In this document: one piece after another, positions 60,374 through 64,000 of the stretch | Layout: every line of letters begins with the position of its first letter | How positions within the stretch are numbered: position 1 is the stretch's first letter | Source: Prolixibacteraceae bacterium | GTDB taxonomy: Bacteria > Bacteroidota > Bacteroidia > Bacteroidales > Prolixibacteraceae | DNA: 64,000 nt | Direction of reading: 5' to 3' | Assembly: GCA_028282705.1 (NCBI GenBank) | Contig: JANQHI010000053.1 | Location: 62,001-126,000, forward strand | Notes under the pieces: generated by a model | Databases searched by the model: none | Told to the model about the DNA's origin: nothing | What the model saw: only the letters and a program-made list of their open reading frames with translations | Made by a program: the position numbers and the translations under genes

Positions 60374-62791
60374 TCACTCATACCTGAGTGCCTCAACAGG
60401 ATTCCTCGTTGCTGCTTTTAATGACTGTACTGAAACTGTCAGCAAAGCAATAACTACAACCCCTACCCCAGCTGCAAGGAAAATCCACCAACTGAGACCT
60501 GTTTTATAGGCAAAGTTCTCAAGCCATTTTGACATTAGGAAATAAGCTATAGGGCCTCCAATTAATAGGGCATAAACATTCCAAATGATAAAATCTTTTG
60601 AAACCAATGTAACAATACCTGTGATGCTTGCCCCATTCACTTTCCTTACCCCAATCTCTTTTGTGCGTTTCAGCAAAATATAGCCTGACAGCCCAATTAT
60701 GCCCAGGCATACAATAAAAATTGCCAACCATGTGAATACCATAAAAATCCTTCCAAACTTAACTTCACCCTGATACTGGTTATTAAAAAACTTGTCTAAA
60801 AAAAAGTACTCAAAAGAAGTATCCGGAAAAGCTTTCCTGTACAATTTCTCAATTTCACCCATGGATGCAAATACTGATTTGGCATCAACTTTTACAGAGT
60901 AATAGTTGATCCTGATCCATCCATGTTCACGAGCCATAAAAAGCATGATTGGCCTGTATGTATCTTTTAATGAAATGTGGTGATAATCCTTTAATATGCC
61001 AATAACATGAAACCTTTTTCCTACCCCTTCCAGCAAAATTTCTTTGTTGATGGCTTTTTCATAATCAAACAAGCCAAACATCTTAGCAGCAGTTTCTGTA
61101 AGGATCAGCCCATCAACATCATTTACCCTCTGTTCTGAAAAATTCCTCCCTGCCAATATTTCCAGGCCATATAAAGGAATATAATCATAATCAACCCTGA
61201 GCATTTCACAAAGTTTGTTCTTATCACTCTCCTGGTCAACTCTCCTATTGCTGAGCAAATGTCCAACAGCTTTACCAGGCACTACACTTGAACCACAAAC
61301 ACCATTCACTCCTGCTACTTTTTCAATTTCCCTGTTCAGGGTTTCTATCTTCTCATAATAGTTGTTTGTATTGGTTGGAGCTTTAAAGACCATGGTTTTC
61401 TGAATATCTACACCCAGGTTTTGGTTTTTCATAAACAGGATTTGTTTCCTTACAGTTAATGTCCCTACAATTAAAATAATGGATGTTACAAACTGCACAA
61501 TAACCAACCCTTCCCTTAGCCTTTTGTTTCCAACCCTAATGTTGGATTTATTCCTTAGCACATTAGAAGATTTCACTTTTGACAAAAGCAAAGCAGGAGC
61601 ATAACCAGTTAAAATGATCCCCAGGAAAAGGGCAGCCAATGCACCCACCCACAATATTTTTGAACTCCATATATCTGAAAGGTCCTTGGCCAATAGCAGG
61701 TTCTCAACCACTGGCAACAAAACAATGATCAACAAAAGTGAAACAGTTAAAGCAATGGTATTTACAAACACAGCTTCAGCAAGGAACTGCCTTACAATTT
61801 CTCTAAACTGGGCACCATTTATTTTGCGGACACTGATTTCGCCCGACCTTTCTAAAGCATAAGTTGTTGAGATGTTTATGTAGTTGATCCAGGCTATTGC
61901 AATAATAATAATAGCTATAACAGACAACAGGTAAATTGACTTCCTGTTCCCTTTTGATTCCAGTTCATAGGCTTTTATCTGGTTCAGGTGGATATCTTCC
62001 AATGGGACTAAATCAACCACCCATTGCTTGTCACGCAAAGCCTCAGCAGTTTTATAACTTTCAGCCATTTCAGGGAATTTAGCTTCAATGGCCAGTTTTT
62101 CTTTTTCAGAATTGACTTTTACATAAGTATAGGCTTCATGCATATACCATGTTGAAGATGCCCGTTTATTGCCATAAGGATAGGATAACAAAAAATTGGA
62201 TTTGAAATGGGATGTTTCAGGAAAATCTTTAAAAACCCCTTTCACTGTATACTTTATTGTGTTATTGGGTGTTTTAATTTCCAGGACTTTCCCCATTGGC
62301 TCTTCATGGCTGAAATATTTTTTTGCAGCTGATTCAGAAATTGCCATTGTAAAGGGTTGGTTCAACACTGTTTTGGGGTCTCCTTCAACCAGTGGGAAAG
62401 AAAAGAAAGTAAAGAAATTGGAATCAACAGGAACTACAAACTCTTCCCTGAACACTTTGTTATTGTACTTTACATCTTTTTCATGCCTGTAAAGCATTAT
62501 CCTACAAAAATCCTGTACTTCAGGCATTTCAATTTTCATGGCAGGACCATACCCAAAAGAGCTGGTTGCCAGCATATCATTCTTTGATTCTGAAGGTAAA
62601 AAACCACTTTCAACCCTATATATTTTTTCATAATCAATATGGAACCTATCAAATGAAGCTTCATTCTCAATATAAAATGCCAGGATTAAAAATGCAGCTA
62701 ACCCAATTGCCAACCCAACTATGTTCAGGGTTGAAACAAAAACTTGTCTTTTTAATGTCCTCAATGCCAGTTTAAGGTGATATAATAACAT
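60374..62791 (-). CDS. ABC transporter permease, MacB/FtsX-like
   Basis: 805 residues. One membrane helix at about 20-42, a MacB-type periplasmic domain (about 45-285), three helices near 290-400, a second periplasmic domain (about 440-665) and three helices to the end. This duplicated FtsX layout is typical of Bacteroidota permeases of unknown substrate. The closing residues RNPVEALRYE match the other permease of the locus. It is 59 bp downstream of the ATPase gene. Likely role: mechanotransmission-type export or lipoprotein/peptide efflux; substrate not inferable. Confidence 0.92.
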   Translation of the reverse strand: MLLYHLKLALRTLKRQVFVSTLNIVGLAIGLAAFLILAFYIENEASFDRFHIDYEKIYRVESGFLPSESKNDMLATSSFGYGPAMKIEMPEVQDFCRIMLYRHEKDVKYNNKVFREEFVVPVDSNFFTFFSFPLVEGDPKTVLNQPFTMAISESAAKKYFSHEEPMGKVLEIKTPNNTIKYTVKGVFKDFPETSHFKSNFLLSYPYGNKRASSTWYMHEAYTYVKVNSEKEKLAIEAKFPEMAESYKTAEALRDKQWVVDLVPLEDIHLNQIKAYELESKGNRKSIYLLSVIAIIIIAIAWINYINISTTYALERSGEISVRKINGAQFREIVRQFLAEAVFVNTIALTVSLLLIIVLLPVVENLLLAKDLSDIWSSKILWVGALAALFLGIILTGYAPALLLSKVKSSNVLRNKSNIRVGNKRLREGLVIVQFVTSIILIVGTLTVRKQILFMKNQNLGVDIQKTMVFKAPTNTNNYYEKIETLNREIEKVAGVNGVCGSSVVPGKAVGHLLSNRRVDQESDKNKLCEMLRVDYDYIPLYGLEILAGRNFSEQRVNDVDGLILTETAAKMFGLFDYEKAINKEILLEGVGKRFHVIGILKDYHHISLKDTYRPIMLFMAREHGWIRINYYSVKVDAKSVFASMGEIEKLYRKAFPDTSFEYFFLDKFFNNQYQGEVKFGRIFMVFTWLAIFIVCLGIIGLSGYILLKRTKEIGVRKVNGASITGIVTLVSKDFIIWNVYALLIGGPIAYFLMSKWLENFAYKTGLSWWIFLAAGVGVVVIALLTVSVQSLKAATRNPVEALRYE

Positions 62792-62850
62792 GATTATTGG
62801 TTCGTATTTTAGTTATTCGTAATTGTTTAAAAATTAGTTGGTATGCCTGG

Positions 62851-63531
62851 TTAATTTTGTACAGGTAAATCTTCCCTTATCAGGCCATCTTCCAGGCGGA
62901 TGATCCTTTTCCCATATTGGGCAAATTTTTCATTGTGTGTCACCTGGATGATGGTCATACCTTCCTCATTTAACCCCTTCAGGACATCCATGATCATTTC
63001 GCCCTGAGAAGAGTGCAGGTTTCCTGTTGGCTCATCAGCAAGCAAAAGTTTTGGTTTTCCAACAATGGCACGTGCTACCCCCACTAACTGCTGCTGCCCC
63101 CCTGATAGTTGCTGGGGGAAAAGGTCTTTTTTTGCCACCATGTTGAAATGGTCAAGCAGGTTTGCCACCATAGGTTTTCGTTCCTTGCTTTTTACACCTT
63201 TATATATTAAGGGTGTTTCAATATTTTCGTAAACAGTCATTTCTTCAATTAGATGGTAAGCCTGGAAAATAAACCCCATAAAGTTCCTATGGTATTCAAT
63301 TTTCCTTTTTTCTTTTAAGTTGAACACTGGTTCATCAAAGATAAATAACTCACCAGCTGAAGGCTGGTCAAGCAACCCAATAATATTTAGCATGGTTGAT
63401 TTACCAGAGCCACTGGGCCCCATAACTGATACAAACTCTCCCTGGTTGACCTCAAAATTTATTCCTTTCAAAACAAAAGTGCGTTGAAACTTTGAGTCAT
63501 AATACTTGTCAATGTTTTTTAGATGGATCAT
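62851..63531 (-). CDS. ABC transporter ATP-binding protein, LolD/MacB-like
   Basis: 226 residues. Walker A GPSGSGKST at 38-46, Q loop near 90, signature LSGGQQQLVGVARAI, Walker B LLLADEPTGNL and a switch His in VTHNEKF. The signature has QQQLVGV in place of the common QQQRVAI, so Arg is lost. It lies between the two permease genes and should serve both as a homodimer. Confidence 0.94.
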   Translation of the reverse strand: MIHLKNIDKYYDSKFQRTFVLKGINFEVNQGEFVSVMGPSGSGKSTMLNIIGLLDQPSAGELFIFDEPVFNLKEKRKIEYHRNFMGFIFQAYHLIEEMTVYENIETPLIYKGVKSKERKPMVANLLDHFNMVAKKDLFPQQLSGGQQQLVGVARAIVGKPKLLLADEPTGNLHSSQGEMIMDVLKGLNEEGMTIIQVTHNEKFAQYGKRIIRLEDGLIREDLPVQN

Positions 63532-63547
63532 AATTTATTAATTTTTG

Positions 63548-64000
63548 CTATTCATATCTTAAAGCTTCAACAGGATTCCTTATAGCAGCCTTATAGCTTT
63601 GAAACGAAACCGTCAACAAAGCAATCCCCAAAGCCAATACACCAGCCAAAGCAAATATCCACCAGCTAAGTGTGGTTTTGTAGGCAAAGTTTTCGAGCCA
63701 TTTGTTCATAGCATAATAGGCAATTGGACAAGCAATTACAAATGCAATAACTACCCATTTTATAAAGTCTTTGTTGAGCATAGCCAGTATTTCATATACT
63801 TTTGCCCCATTGACTTTGCGGATGCCAATTTCTTTGATTCGCTGACGGGTTGCAAACAACGACATTGCCAGAATTCCCATGCAACTAATTACAATTGCAC
63901 AAATGGAAAACATTGTAAATGCCCTCCTGAATTTTATTTCTGACTGGTACATTGCTTCAACCGCCTGGTCGAAAAAAGTTACATTAACCGGAAAAGAGGG
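63548..64000 (-). CDS. ABC transporter permease, FtsX-like (partial)
   Basis: The frame is open to the right edge, so the start lies outside; the last 150 residues are visible. They contain the final FtsX domain with three membrane helices and end RNPVEALRYE. From RKVNGA to the end it is very similar to the 60374 permease (KWLENFAYKT, LSWWIF are identical). It is the first visible gene of the locus in transcription order and lies 16 bp before the ATPase gene. Confidence 0.92.
   Translation of the reverse strand, partial: PSFPVNVTFFDQAVEAMYQSEIKFRRAFTMFSICAIVISCMGILAMSLFATRQRIKEIGIRKVNGAKVYEILAMLNKDFIKWVVIAFVIACPIAYYAMNKWLENFAYKTTLSWWIFALAGVLALGIALLTVSFQSYKAAIRNPVEALRYE

Overview
The window is a chromosomal segment of a Bacteroidota bacterium, most likely a member of the Cytophagales or a close relative. 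The signs are an LpxC-FabZ fusion, promoters of the TTG-N19-TA-N2-TTTG type (exact matches at 2309-2338, 18614-18643 on the minus strand, and 50994-51023), a GSCFA protein, a PNGase F-like lipoprotein, FtsX-type permeases ending in EALRYE, and AT-rich intergenic DNA full of short perfect palindromes. I cannot name a genus. There is no rRNA, CRISPR array, intact insertion sequence or prophage. One tRNA (Cys, GCA) is present.

Layout. 1-8.9 kb: the end of a histidine kinase, a DUF418 membrane protein, tRNA-Cys with its own promoter and terminator, then an accessory-looking stretch (two small unknown proteins, a WYL regulator with a C-terminal extension, a PD-(D/E)XK nuclease, and about 800 bp of non-coding DNA with a 114-bp imperfect stem-loop), a MORN/YwqK-type lipoprotein, a cyclophilin and an unknown protein. 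9-18.6 kb: an NRAMP-fold transporter without the usual metal ligands, overlapping a fused ATP-dependent 5-oxoprolinase; a patatin-like protein with a central membrane hairpin; and an acyl-CoA ligase with an XRE-cupin regulator. 19-30 kb: a minus-strand glycogen cluster, in transcription order branching enzyme, GSCFA protein, debranching enzyme, glycosyltransferase, GH57 enzyme, alpha-glucan phosphorylase. 30-35 kb: a Cys/Met-type PLP enzyme, then a PNGase F-like lipoprotein with a GH29 fucosidase, probably for N-glycan removal from glycoproteins.

35-45 kb: YdeI-like protein and QueG, then iron-sulfur assembly genes in two minus-strand blocks (sufE-sufT and sufB-C-D-S), separated by a secreted unknown protein and a rubrerythrin on the plus strand. 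45-51 kb: thiL, a frameshifted small secreted protein, and the lipid A block HD-domain protein - lpxD - lpxC/fabZ - lpxA. 51-56 kb: the rimP-nusA-infB operon behind a canonical promoter. 56-64 kb: a GH53 galactanase lipoprotein, kbl, gltX, and an ABC export system (permease, ATPase, permease) cut off by the right edge.

Most genes are housekeeping. The observations most worth a second look are the transporter-oxoprolinase pair, the predicted SGNH-type GSCFA enzyme inside the glycogen operon, the WYL-nuclease pair near tRNA-Cys, the PNGase F-like/fucosidase pair, and several families of intergenic palindromes, one of which encodes the C-terminus of QueG and another of which supplies the stop codon of a small gene.
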